From the NCBI GenBank assembly GCA_027923505.1, contig BROI01000024.1, positions 186,001-250,000 of the forward strand: 64,000 bases of DNA. Direction: 5' to 3'. The position numbers and the translations under genes are program-made. This DNA comes from Mayamaea pseudoterrestris. Lineage: Eukaryota; Bacillariophyta; Bacillariophyceae; Sellaphorales; Sellaphoraceae. This document shows, in pieces, positions 54,885-64,000 of this stretch. The first letter of the stretch is position 1, and every line of letters begins with the position of its first letter. Under the pieces are notes generated by a model, which saw nothing but the letters and a program-made list of their open reading frames with translations, did not search any database and was not told the DNA's origin.

Positions 54885-56268
54885 ATGGCTCCTCCCAACG
54901 AAATTCGCAATCGAAAGACGTCGACCAATAACAAGAAGAAGCAAAAGGACAGCAGTAGTAACAATGCGACAGCAGCAGCAAGACGCACTAGTAGTACTAC
55001 TACAACGAGAGAAACTTCTCCTCGGGAACCAGAAACACTATGGGAAACCTTTAAAACGCATCCATTCGTCGTCGCTGCTCCATATATACTCATTCCCTAC
55101 TTTTTGTACAAACTCGGACTCTTGATATTGTTGCGACGACCGGATATTTTCAGGGGACTGCTAGAGCTGCGTCCGGCCGTGCGTATGAATGAGACGCGGC
55201 AAGTATTGATTCTCGGAGCCATTGGAAGCGGAACCAAACAAGTGACGGAAGGTTTGTCAAAGGTGATGAAGCTCGAGCTTGCGCATGAAGGAACCAACTC
55301 GCTGGAGGTATGTTATCTTCTTGGCATGAGGTGCATGTCTGCTGGCGCGCCAGTCTTCTATCCCCTCACACAACATTCTCCTCCCACAGCAATTTACAAG
55401 AGACGGAACAGTATCCAACTTTCTCGGAATCCGCTACGCTCCAACCTCATACAGTCGCGAACGACTCTCGTCCATGCTCAGCAATACGTGCTTGACAAAG
55501 ACCAAGGCATCGGGAAGTGTGTTTAGCTTGACAAACTACAAACCTACTGATTGCTGGCCCTGGCCAATCAATAATCAAACTTGTCGGCAACGAGAGTGTC
55601 TACAGTTTGTCGGCAGCGAGCTTGGCTGTGGACTAAATAATGCCTGTACCACACCGTTTGCTCGCGTCATTCATTTGGTCAGGCATCCCATTCACGTGCT
55701 CCAGCAACTTGTACCAAAGCTTTGTCCCGGCAATATTACAGCGACAAAGGCAGTGTATCCAGCTTTTCGACAAATGGCTGGCGTCTTTGTTTCAAATGAA
55801 GGCGACTCGCTGTGCGTCGCAAGCTTGGCGTGGTACTTGGTGGAGTACAATCGCGCCATGATTGACGCCCGCAAGCAGAAACACATCCATGCGATGCTGC
55901 AGTACGAGTCGCTGTCGCTGTGTCAGCTGGCACTTGCGGCTGGCTTTGGTGATGTTGATACGGCAATATATGCTTCCACTGTGGACAAGGTGCAACGACT
56001 CTGCCACAGTGATGAGTCTGCACCTACTGATAGCAAGGCGACAGATGCGCACCAATCATTGCCGCACCTTGAAACCAAATCGTCGGATCCAACGATGAAA
56101 CTTGCGACGCTTAGCTGGAATGATTTTGATGCCGTTGGTGGAACAGCCTTGGTCAGGGCACTCAAGGATTTATGCAGGGATCTTGAATACGATCCTGATG
56201 CTCCGTTCGTACATGCCGTTGCCGACGAAAATACTGCGACCACAACAGACGAAAAGGTCTTAATTTAA
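54885..56268 (+). CDS. sulfotransferase-like type II membrane protein
   Basis: Exons 54885..55307 and 55390..56268 (82-base intron) give 433 residues. A basic, Ser/Thr/Asn-rich head (to residue 56) precedes one membrane helix at about 61-83 (FVVAAPYILIPYFLYKLGLL), so the rest likely lies in the Golgi lumen. RQVLILGAIGSGTKQVTEGL (105-124) is placed like the PAPS-binding 5' loop of sulfotransferases. FARVIHLVRHPIHVLQQL resembles the 3'-phosphate-binding strand and helix (RDPR-like). Cys pairs such as QTCRQREC suggest disulphides in a secretory enzyme. Such Golgi sulfotransferase-like proteins are numerous in algae and animals, but the substrate here is unknown. The P-loop-like call could also fit a nucleotide kinase; the RHP motif favours sulfotransferase. 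The splice joins EGTNSLE to QFTRDGTVSNF in frame. Confidence 0.68.
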
Positions 56269-56372
56269 ATAAAGGGATGGTTTGCTAATTGGAGAGGATT
56301 ACTCGTGCACGATGATAGATAGTAAATTATGTGAAGCGGCAATCTGACTGTAACCAAATTCCCTAGCATTGT

Positions 56373-57563
56373 TCACTGCGGCGTCGACAAGCCATTCAGC
56401 GACACCAAGCTCACATCATACTGCAACGTTGCATTCGGCGGTATGTTCCGTCGAGGCATTCCCTTGGCGCCGTACGCGAGTGCGGGCGGAATAATTAATC
56501 GCCGCCGTTCACCGACACACATTCCGTACATTCCAACGTCCCAACCGGGAGGAAACTGACCAAACGGTTGCTTGTTCAAGACAAAGTAGAGTGTCACGTC
56601 ATTACCTCGACCAGGAATGCCTTGGTTATTGATCTTGACGGCTGATCCGTCGAATATTTGGCCCGTCTCCAAGACGCGACCAACGTAGGAAATTTCCAGT
56701 AAATCATCCGTGTCTGCTCCTTTGCGGCACATGGTTGGAGCTACCAGTTGCGTCACGGAAATGCGTTGATCGGTTTGCGTCGTTTCGACACGATTCTGCT
56801 TGACGGATCCGTCGGCGTTGCGCTGCGTCGTGTCGCCCGCCGGCGCTACCTGCGTGGTGACTGACTCGCCCGGCGCCAGTGTTTGCAGCTTGTCTCGAAA
56901 GGCGGATGGATCGCGAAAGGTCATGGTAATAGTATTCGCATTTTTATTGCTCGTGGCTACTTGTATCATGCGAGCAACGCCTTCGGCATTGGTTCGTTCG
57001 GTGGACTGATTGTTGACGCGCACAACGACGGAATCAGCCGAGATGCCTAGCTTGCTTCCCAAACAACCCGGCTTGACTGACTTGACAAAGACTCGTAGAT
57101 TGGTTCGAAACTCAATATCTTTTAGCTCTAGACCCAGTCCTCCATATTGAATCAAGTCTTGCTTGGAAAAGGTGACCGTAATTTCGTCCGAAGCTGCCGC
57201 AGGTTCTGCTGCGAAAGGTCGATCAGCAGCAGCAGCAGTAGTAGAAGAGGAAGACTGCGCTGACCACCAGTTATCGGCAAACCTGTCCGTCTCATCTGTA
57301 ACTGCAGCATGTGCCGGATCCATGGCAGTAGCGCCAAGACCAGATGCGGTCGTGATTGCCAAGAGAACTTGCCGTCGATGAAGCAGTGATGGATTGACAA
57401 GCTGATGCGGCTTTTTTAATGATGGAGTCTGCAGCATTTGAAAAGACACATTGTCGTAATATTGGCCTTGACTGAGACCACTAATGTTATGAACGCATGC
57501 AGCTATACATAGAAAAGGAAGTAAAAGCTTGGCAGTAAGCATATGGAACCTCATCGTCGCCAT
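56373..57563 (-). CDS. thylakoid-lumen FKBP-type prolyl isomerase with PDZ-like domain
   Basis: 396 residues in one exon. The head is a bipartite-plus-lumenal signal. Residues 4-30 (MRFHMLTAKLLLPFLCIAAC) form a signal peptide. A short stretch follows, then LLHRRQVLLAITTASGLG with the twin Arg at 63-64, and DPAHA|AV as the lumenal cleavage site near 86. This is a twin-arginine thylakoid route behind a secondary-plastid signal. Residues about 125-210 look like a PDZ domain (GLGLELKDIEF, FVKSVKPGCLGSKLGI, VVVRVNNQS). The FKBP domain covers about 270-385: LLEISYVGRVLETGQIFDGS, PPGWDVGMYGMCVGERRRL and ALAYGAKGMPRRNIPPNATL, with the family's core aromatic and substrate-pocket positions. The start at 57563 is preferred; a longer frame runs into the repeat array upstream. 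PDZ and FKBP together suggest a lumenal assembly chaperone. Confidence 0.88.
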   Translation of the reverse strand: MATMRFHMLTAKLLLPFLCIAACVHNISGLSQGQYYDNVSFQMLQTPSLKKPHQLVNPSLLHRRQVLLAITTASGLGATAMDPAHAAVTDETDRFADNWWSAQSSSSTTAAAADRPFAAEPAAASDEITVTFSKQDLIQYGGLGLELKDIEFRTNLRVFVKSVKPGCLGSKLGISADSVVVRVNNQSTERTNAEGVARMIQVATSNKNANTITMTFRDPSAFRDKLQTLAPGESVTTQVAPAGDTTQRNADGSVKQNRVETTQTDQRISVTQLVAPTMCRKGADTDDLLEISYVGRVLETGQIFDGSAVKINNQGIPGRGNDVTLYFVLNKQPFGQFPPGWDVGMYGMCVGERRRLIIPPALAYGAKGMPRRNIPPNATLQYDVSLVSLNGLSTPQ

Positions 57564-57658
57564 GGTAAATGGATGAGTGCAAGATCCAATCCAATCCAGC
57601 GATGATGTGAGTGTCGCACAGGCATTGTTCTGACGCGGTGCGACACTACTGGTTTTCG

Positions 57659-58080
57659 ACCCTGGCAACTTAACAACCCAATCAGTTAGGCAAAACATGT
57701 CCAGGGTGTTCCATTGACATGAGCATGGGGCATCAAATGGTGCAAAAAGGACTGCCTGGAAGCCTACAGGTACACCATGGAATGGTCAACACAATGGGTA
57801 CAGCCAACACCCCAAGTTATGCAAACATACCACTAGGATCCCCCATACCATGATCACTCAACGACCAAATGAGTTAGGCAAAACATGTCCAGAGGTGTGC
57901 CATTGACATGAGCATGGTCTCAAATGGTGCAAAAAGGATTGCATGGAAGCGTACACCATGAAATGGTCTACACTATAGTCATGGTCAACACACCAAGTTA
58001 TGGATTTATACCAATAGGACGCCCCATGCCCTGGCCACTCAACGACCCAATGAGTCAGGCAAAACATGTCCAGGGTGTGT
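57659..58080. repeat. tandem repeat, unit about 181-188 bases, 2.2 copies
   Basis: The marker GGCAAAACATGTCC recurs at 57689, 57877 and 58058, so the units are 188 and 181 bases. Adjacent copies also share CCATTGACATGAGCATGG, CAAATGGTGCAAAAAGGA and CACCAAGTTATG. The third copy is cut off after AGGGTGTG. The unit opens with a CCTGGC-type box seen before copies 1 and 3. Divergence between copies is moderate, with several indels, so the duplication is not recent. Frames inside it have no known content. No terminal inverted repeats or target-site duplication were seen. It lies between the 3' end of the large AAA gene and the 5' end of the FKBP gene. Confidence 0.88.
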
Positions 58081-58108
58081 TATAATAGTCTGCTATATAT
58101 TTAGTGAG

Positions 58109-61100
58109 CTACAGATACATATTCGCCAAGTGCGGTAGTTGATTGCGTTGCTCCCGTTTTATTTCACCGTATTCGTCATTCCATTCCCAAACGCGAGCAA
58201 GCTCTTTTCCTTTTTCAGATACACTGCGCTTTAGTTTCGCAAGAGCCTTTTCAAAATCTTCTGTTGTGGCTGGTCTGAGTCGTTGCAATGATCCCTGCGT
58301 CACGTCTTCACGCAGAGTAACCAGGTCTTGGTCCAGAAGTTTTGCTTGCTCATGACTAATCTGCACAACAGCCTCCCGACAAACTTCTTTAATATCGGAG
58401 CCAGTATATCCTTCAAGACGCTCAGCAATTTGAGTCAAGTTGACGCTGGGATCAAGTCGGTTTTCGGCTAATGTTACCTCGAGAATCTCGGTTCTCGTCT
58501 CAAGATCAGGAAGGTCCACGAGAATGCGCCGAGGAAAACGGCGTAGAACGGCTTCGTCTAGGTCAAATGGACGATTGGTGGAACCAATAACTACAACCCG
58601 ATCGGAACCAGCGTCCCCTACCCCATTCGTGCCCGAATTTAGGCCGTCCCATTCACTCATCATCGTCGTCTTAACGCTTGTGAGCGTCCCATGTGCAGAA
58701 TCGTCCGATGAACCTTCGCGGCTCGACAATAGACTGTCTGCCTCATCTAAAAATATCACGCAAGGCGCCAGTCGCCTCGCCAAAGTGAAGACAGCCTTTG
58801 CGTTCTTCTCGGATTCGCCCAGCCACTTGTTTTCGACAGACGAGGCATCAACGCTCAGAAAGCTTGCACCTCCTTCAGTTGCCACAGCTTTTGCAAGCAT
58901 TGTCTTGCCCGTGCCTGGGGGTCCGAAAAGAAGGACTCCCTTAACGGCTTCACGAGCAATACCTTCCGAATACAAGTGTGGATATTTTAGAGGATACGTA
59001 ATGCTTTGCCGAAGAAGTTCCTTGACACTCGAAAGACCGCCAATCATATCATACGTCACACCAATATCCTGGGGCGACACAACCTGAGCAATGAGCGCCC
59101 GTTCATGTTTATCTTGTGCCAACGCAGATATTTCTTCTTTTGTCCGATGGGCCGCGGCGGTACCAGCTGAAACAGAGAGCCCTCCAGCTGGTGACGGACT
59201 GATTCTACATACAATCGTTATTGCTTTTTCAAGACTCGATGGATGAATGAAACGCACATCAGCCTTATCTTTCAGAAGGCCGCTGCTCGAAGTGATAATG
59301 TCGCCTGTGTTTTCAACCAGCCCATCGTCCGTCATGAGAAGTTGACTCAAGGTAATGTCAATCTCCAAATCAGTCTCCTTCTTATGCATTTCTGATGGGG
59401 TTTCATGTTGACGTTGGGATTTAGCAGCTTCAAGTTCAACAGCGCACTTTAATACATCTTCTATTTGATCGGTAATTTCCCTCACGCTAAGCATCTGTCG
59501 GAGCGACGAGCCAGCGCCGCGAGTACCGACATGCTCCTGCAACGACAACATTCGATTCTCCAATTGTTCATTAAGCACTTTACGGTTCTTGCGGAAAATA
59601 GCAGATCCTCGTTCTCTAGCAATCCATGCTTCCCATGATTTGGCGCGGACAGGGTCTGTAGGTGTTTTGATGGTGATGGGTTTGCAAAGAGCTTCCAATC
59701 TGGCAAGATTACGCTCCGCTTTGCTTTCCGCTTGCTTCTCCTTGTCAACGGTCTCTCCCACATTCATGTTTGCCCCCATAGCCACGGCAGCCGCTGCCAA
59801 TGTACGGATGCGCTTCTTCCTCAAATTTGCGTCGTCGCCCACGGCGTTTGCCTCTTGGGCATTCAATATCTTTTGAAACCAGTTGCTCATATGAGACTGC
59901 GGGCGTGACGATGTGTCTGGCGGCTTGTCGTGATTTGTAAGTTGGGGAGACGGGGGAACATAAATGCTCAGCATGACGCCTTGGCACTTGGGATCGGAAA
60001 GCGCCGGTGCTGCGCGAGCAAGATTTTCTGCAATGCCTTTTCGAAGGTTCTCGTTACGTAACACCTGAGCAAACGCCTTGTGTAGATCTGGTGACAAAGT
60101 GTGCTGGGGTCCATCGGCCTCGTCACTCATCTGCGAGAGTCGATCCAACAACTCCGACATGGCTAGCTGTAACGCTTGTTGAATGACCTCAGGTGGAGGA
60201 GGTAGAGAATTTTCGAGAAAATTTGGACCCTCAGCATCTTCATTCGGTGACAACGTCGCGTTAAAAAACTGCGTCGATGGCAGAGGGGACGATCCACCGT
60301 TTGCTCGCATTTGATTTTGTATCATTTGAAACCATTTTTCAAGTTCGGCCTTGACAGGTGACTCACCACCCTGTTGTTGCTGTTGCTGTAACCTCTCATG
60401 CGCTTGAACCGCCATCATGTGCGGAAACAGATTGCCGGCTTGCGGAGGAGCAATGGCTCCAAGAATGCCTGGGGTGCCATCGGGATTGACTCGGCGTGCC
60501 AGAAAAATATTGAACCGGCGGCTTCCTGCAGGATCATTTTGGCCCGATGCGTTTTGGTTGTTTGGTGAAAATCCAAACCACGGCGCATTGGAACTGACGA
60601 CTCCTTGACTTGCATCTTGCGACTCTTGCGATTTAAGCTCGTGAGGGATTTGTGGCAAGTTTGTCGTTTTCGCGTCAATGCCCTTGCCAAGGACGACCAA
60701 ATTGATACTCTCGCTCATGTTGCATTCTTTTAGCAACGTTTCAACGGCCGCCTTGCTTTTCAGCAAACTCTTGCAAGCGTCCACGCGAACGAATATGACA
60801 AGGGGCAGGTCTCGGCTTTTCGTCGCATCTACCTGTATAGCGTTGCCGCTAGCAATTGCAGGTGATTCTGTCGAAGAAAACAGCGACTCCCACTCTTCCA
60901 TTCCCTGTTGACTCGCCGTGGCTCTTTCATCGAACGGATCGTCCAAGCCAGACTCCAAGTCTCGCTTCATACACTCCGCAATGGACCCACCCGGTGGCTT
61001 AATCGTATCGCATCCGTTGCGTGCCAGCGCGAGTAGTGCCTGTATGAGCAAGGCCGGCTTTAAAGACTCCTCGGCGACGCCTTCGTCCAACAGCTTCTGT

Positions 61101-62380
61101 CGAATATTCAACAATGTCTCGTCATCAAGATACACCAGACCAGTGCCCAATGAATGCGCCTGCGTAAAATTTAAGATAGCATGTGAGAATTTTTTAAAGT
61201 GTGTAAAACATGCCAGATACAGACTGTCTGAGCGTTTTCACTTTTCCACTTGCTTTTCACTTACCAGCGCCGCGGCAATCGTCTCCTGCATGGCCAACGT
61301 GCAAGACTTGGCGTCTACTGTTTCCGTGTCATACAAACGAATCCCATTTTGGCGCGCCCACGTTTTGCGCCACTGCGGCTGACACGCCATGCTCAGCGCG
61401 GCCTGCAGTTGCTGCGAGACGGTAGCGTCCAAGTACTTGCGATGATTCGACGACGACGACGACAAGTGAGGCAGCCACTCCAGTAGCAAACCAGCGTAGA
61501 GTGTGCGTCGATCCAGTCGAATTTTGGAAACGCTGTCCAACTGTCGCGCGTTTGACACCAAGCGCTCCAGTGCGGGTGCACTCGGTGGAAGGAAAATGTA
61601 GGGTTGCCACGCCTTGATAATGGCCTGCGAAAATGTCGAAACGTCATCTTGGTCTGTAGATTTGTTGCTCTTGCTGTTGTTGCGCAACCTTCGACTCGCC
61701 AATCGACTCAATCGAACGCCAACGCCGCCGCTTGTTGTTGGTGTTGTCGTAGATGATGGATCGTCGGATCCGCCGGCACTGGCCAAGTCATTGTCGTCGT
61801 CCTCCACATCCTGCTCTGCTGCGGCTTGCTCCTCACTATTGTTATCTTTGACTAGTTCCATTTCCACTTGCACGGAAGTATCTGCTGCCAATGCATCAAA
61901 CACTTGTTGCTGATCATCCCAAATCGGCGTCGTGGTTTCCGTTTCCGAGTCAGAGTCATCATCGTCCGATCCTTCGCCGTCGGGGTCACCAACGGCGTTG
62001 CTCTTTTTGTTGTGGCTCTTGACGCTGACACCCACATTTTCAACCAGTTCTTCAGCAGTTTGAACATTTTCGTCGTCGGCGTTATTATTGTGTTCGTCTA
62101 ATTGTTCGTCTGCAGACGAGCTGGTAGTCGTTTGGTGTGGTTCCTCGGGAGAGGCACCATTCTCATGGTGCTCCTCCTCCAAATCGTCACTTGTCAAAAG
62201 CATATCCATGGCGCGCACATCATGATTCGCATATTGAAGTTCATGAAACCATCCAGGAGCAATATTGGCTTTGGTCGCCGCTGCTCTTGTTTTGGCAATG
62301 GCTGACGATGCCGAAAGAACAAGTATTCCGACGATGATGGCAACGAGACGACGAAGCAGCGGTGATTGCTGTTGCTTCAT
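58109..62380 (-). CDS. large AAA ATPase with signal peptide, Msp1/ATAD1-like module
   Basis: Exons 62380..61265 and 61159..58109 (105-base intron) give about 1388 residues. The N-terminus is a signal peptide (RRLVAIIVGILVLSASSAIA). An acidic, Ser/Thr-rich region follows to about residue 235. Then comes a long linker with helical and Gln-rich parts. The AAA module starts near 1067 (SPQDIGVTYDMIGGLSSVKE). Walker A is GPPGTGKT at about 1118-1125, Walker B CVIFLDEADSLLSSRE, sensor 1 in GSTNRPFDLD, and arginine fingers in VLRRFPRRILVDLP. The opening IGVTYDMIGGL is shared with Msp1/ATAD1 and with large plant AAA ATPases of that group. Msp1 pulls misplaced proteins out of membranes. The signal peptide here means secretory or periplastidal sorting, which is unusual for that group. 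Two AAA genes in this window are not close relatives. Confidence 0.85.
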
Positions 62381-62705
62381 TGTAAGTGCTTTTGTATACA
62401 GTCACAAATAGTATCTTGGTGGCTTTTCAAGTCTCTCTCTCTCTCTCTCTTAGTGTTCTGTAACTATTACACTGCAGGATGCGCTTCGATTACCATATCG
62501 TTTGCGGTGCGCCCATGGCGATGCGAAAAAGCGCCAAGTGGAAGTCGTACCACGACTGAAACATGAACCCTCAACCCTTTCTAAGCAAAACAATCGCAAC
62601 GGTACTCGAGTGAGAGCGCGCGTCGACGCGACGGATCGTCCAAGGTCCATTCGTCGTCTCGCTCATTCCTTCACTCGCTGCAAACAATAGGAAGGAAACT
62701 TAATC
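62381..62705. other. divergent promoter with a TC microsatellite
   Basis: About 325 bases between the large AAA gene and the aminotransferase gene. A pure TC dinucleotide run lies at 62432-62450, about 50 bases before the AAA start. Otherwise nothing recognised. Confidence 0.5.
62432..62450. repeat. (TC)n microsatellite
   Basis: About nine TC units, uninterrupted. On the minus strand this is a GA run in the leader or promoter of the large AAA gene. Confidence 0.9.
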
Positions 62706-64000
62706 ATGGCAAGAAACACTTACAAGATGGATGAACGAATAGCTGCAGTTGCTACGAGTCTCTTTGCACTCACGGCTCTTGGATTCCTGCAGCTGCAACG
62801 CCGAAAACAACGGCGGCAGCAACCTAACACGTTAATGCACCATGATAGCCTCGTTGGAATCCGAGGCCACAAGGCGCTCCAACCTTCACTTTCCTATCTG
62901 GAACAGTTTTTAGCTTGCATGCCAAACATGTGCGATCCACTTACCAATCCATCTGGTTACATTCCACTTTGCATCGCCGAGAATCGTCTCATTGTCGACA
63001 TTTTGGCGGAACGATTCATGCAGGTTGGAACAGCGACCGCCATTTTCTCCGACTCCCAAGTGTACTTTTACAGTAGTTTCCTGGGCATGCCCGTGACGAG
63101 GGAGGCTGCCGCCTACTTTTTGGCGCGGCGTTTTCTGTTTCCTGACGAACTCGACTTGGGACCCGACAAGGCGCTGACGCACGTGCAGCCGAAACATGTC
63201 GCCATTTCGGCGGGAGGCGCCGCCTTGCTGAACAATTTATTCTTTCTGCTGGGCGATGCGGGTGACGCATGCTTGATTCCGCGTCCGTACTATGCGGCGT
63301 TTGAAAACGATATACAATTTAGTGCCGGCATTGTTCCGATTGGGATTCATCAACGTGATCCGGCGGAGGGTCCAACGTTAGCGGAACTGGATGCAGCCTA
63401 TAGTCAAGCAGTGACGCAGGGCCATACGCCAAAGTTCATATTGCTGACGAATCCAAACAATCCGCTGGGAACTGTTTACGCGCCGCAAGTCATGCTGCGG
63501 ATCATTCAGTGGGCCCGGCAAAAGCGCATGCATACCATTGCCGATGAAATGTATGCGCTTGGTGTACATACTGTAGGTATAAATATGAAGAACTTGCAAT
63601 AGTTGCTGCAGCAATGTCTCACAACATTCCTTTACAGAAAACTGGTCATGGCTTCCACTCGGTCATTCAGATACTTGGCAACGAACTCGGCAATGACGTT
63701 CACTTTATATGGGCCGTCTCCAAAGACTTTGGCGCCAGCGGACTCCGCGTCGGCATTGTGTACTCGCAGAATGAAGTATTCATGCAGGGACTTGCCACGG
63801 CCAATATATTCACCTGCGTTAGTCAGCCAATTCAATACTTGGTTTCCGAACTTTGGACGGACGATCAGTTTCTGGATCACTTTTTGGATGAGTCACGGCA
63901 TCGAACATTGATTAGCTATCACATTTGCATCTCCAAGCTGCAGGAAATGGTAGTACCTTTTGTGCCAGCGACGGCAGGGATATTCGTCTATGTGGATTTC
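62706..64000 (+). CDS. class I aminotransferase, ACC-synthase-like (partial, runs off window)
   Basis: Exon 1 62706..63572 and exon 2 from 63638 (65-base intron). About 410 residues are visible and the 3' end is outside the window. It is a PLP enzyme of fold type I. FLACMPNMCDPLTNPSGYIP and IPLCIAENRL match the N-terminal substrate region of ACC synthases and their animal relatives. VAISAGGAALLNNLFFLL, DACLIPRPYYAAFENDI and LLTNPNNPLGTVY are PLP-pocket strands, with Asp in IADEMYA. After the splice, WAVSKDFGASGLRVGIVYS contains the PLP lysine. The head has one hydrophobic segment (about 13-28), a possible membrane anchor or signal. The donor GTAGGT at 63573 was chosen over GTACAT 12 bases earlier. 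True ACC synthase activity (ethylene precursor) is not certain; close relatives are general aminotransferases. Confidence 0.85.

Noticed and set aside
57563-57698. Longer N-terminus for the FKBP, starting inside the tandem repeat.
   Set aside because: The extra residues come from repeat sequence and would bury the signal peptide. A good ATG at 57563 stands right before it.
57858-58067. Open frame inside the tandem repeat, similar in its first residues to the frame upstream of the FKBP.
   Set aside because: The likeness comes from the repeat unit itself. No conserved content or coding bias.
57659-58080. Transposable element remnant.
   Set aside because: No terminal inverted repeats, target-site duplication or coding part seen; only a tandem duplication.
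24442-62380. The two AAA ATPase genes as a recent duplicate pair.
   Set aside because: They differ in Walker A surroundings, domain layout, length and intron position.
1-64000. tRNA genes, CRISPR arrays, viral or LTR elements.
   Set aside because: No B-box plus cloverleaf, no regularly spaced short repeats, and no reverse transcriptase, integrase or capsid-like frames were found on either strand by eye.

Overview
The window is nuclear DNA of a compact eukaryotic genome. About 33 protein genes lie on both strands, usually 50-500 bases apart, with short GT-AG introns (about 65-120 bases, one of 297). I infer a photosynthetic stramenopile, most likely a diatom or a close ochrophyte relative. 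The MgtE-type transporter begins with a signal peptide ending in an ASAFAP-like site (ASLS|FQVP). The FKBP begins with a signal peptide followed by a twin-arginine thylakoid-lumen signal. The rest of the gene set is general eukaryotic: TAF1, BDP1, eIF5A, DPH3, WDR6, SFT2, a GRIP golgin, CIAO2, COQ8 and PDCD2. No virus copy, LTR element, CRISPR array or tRNA was recognised.

Layout. 0-6.2 kb: PDCD2/TSR4-like, an acidic orphan, a plastid MgtE-type transporter, and TFIIIB subunit BDP1. 6.2-11.1 kb: three paralogous short-chain dehydrogenases on the minus strand, interrupted by a RING/coiled-coil gene and by a complete 5S rRNA gene with its own TATA-like box and T-run terminator. 11.3-19 kb: a copine, a PDZ protein rich in Q, P and NPF/DPF motifs, and a protein built from two copies of an unrecognised Cys/Trp module. 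19.5-30 kb: ketopantoate hydroxymethyltransferase, eIF5A head-to-head with DPH3, an FkbM-type methyltransferase, an AAA ATPase, COQ8, and a possible TRAPP subunit. 30-38 kb: TAF1, a bacterial-type AdoMet decarboxylase fused to spermidine synthase with a SET-like tail, and SFT2. 38-54.6 kb: a 1670-residue GRIP golgin, WDR6, three further coiled-coil proteins, a PfkB-type kinase with a disturbed reading frame, and CIAO2. 54.8-64 kb: a sulfotransferase-like membrane protein, the lumenal PDZ-FKBP, a roughly 185-base tandem repeat, a large AAA ATPase with a signal peptide, and an ACC-synthase-like aminotransferase cut by the window end.

Functional links. Spermidine made by the fusion enzyme is the donor for hypusine on eIF5A. 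DPH3, which shares the eIF5A promoter region, serves diphthamide synthesis on eEF2. SFT2, the golgin and possibly the TRAPP-like protein belong to Golgi traffic. There is no obvious self-contained new system here. The more unusual items are the three-part polyamine enzyme, the duplicated Cys/Trp module, the lumenal PDZ-FKBP, the hidden copine 3' exon, and two perfect TGACGTCA sites placed alike in two divergent promoters. Introns were placed by eye from reading frames, splice consensus and family similarity. None is confirmed by transcripts.
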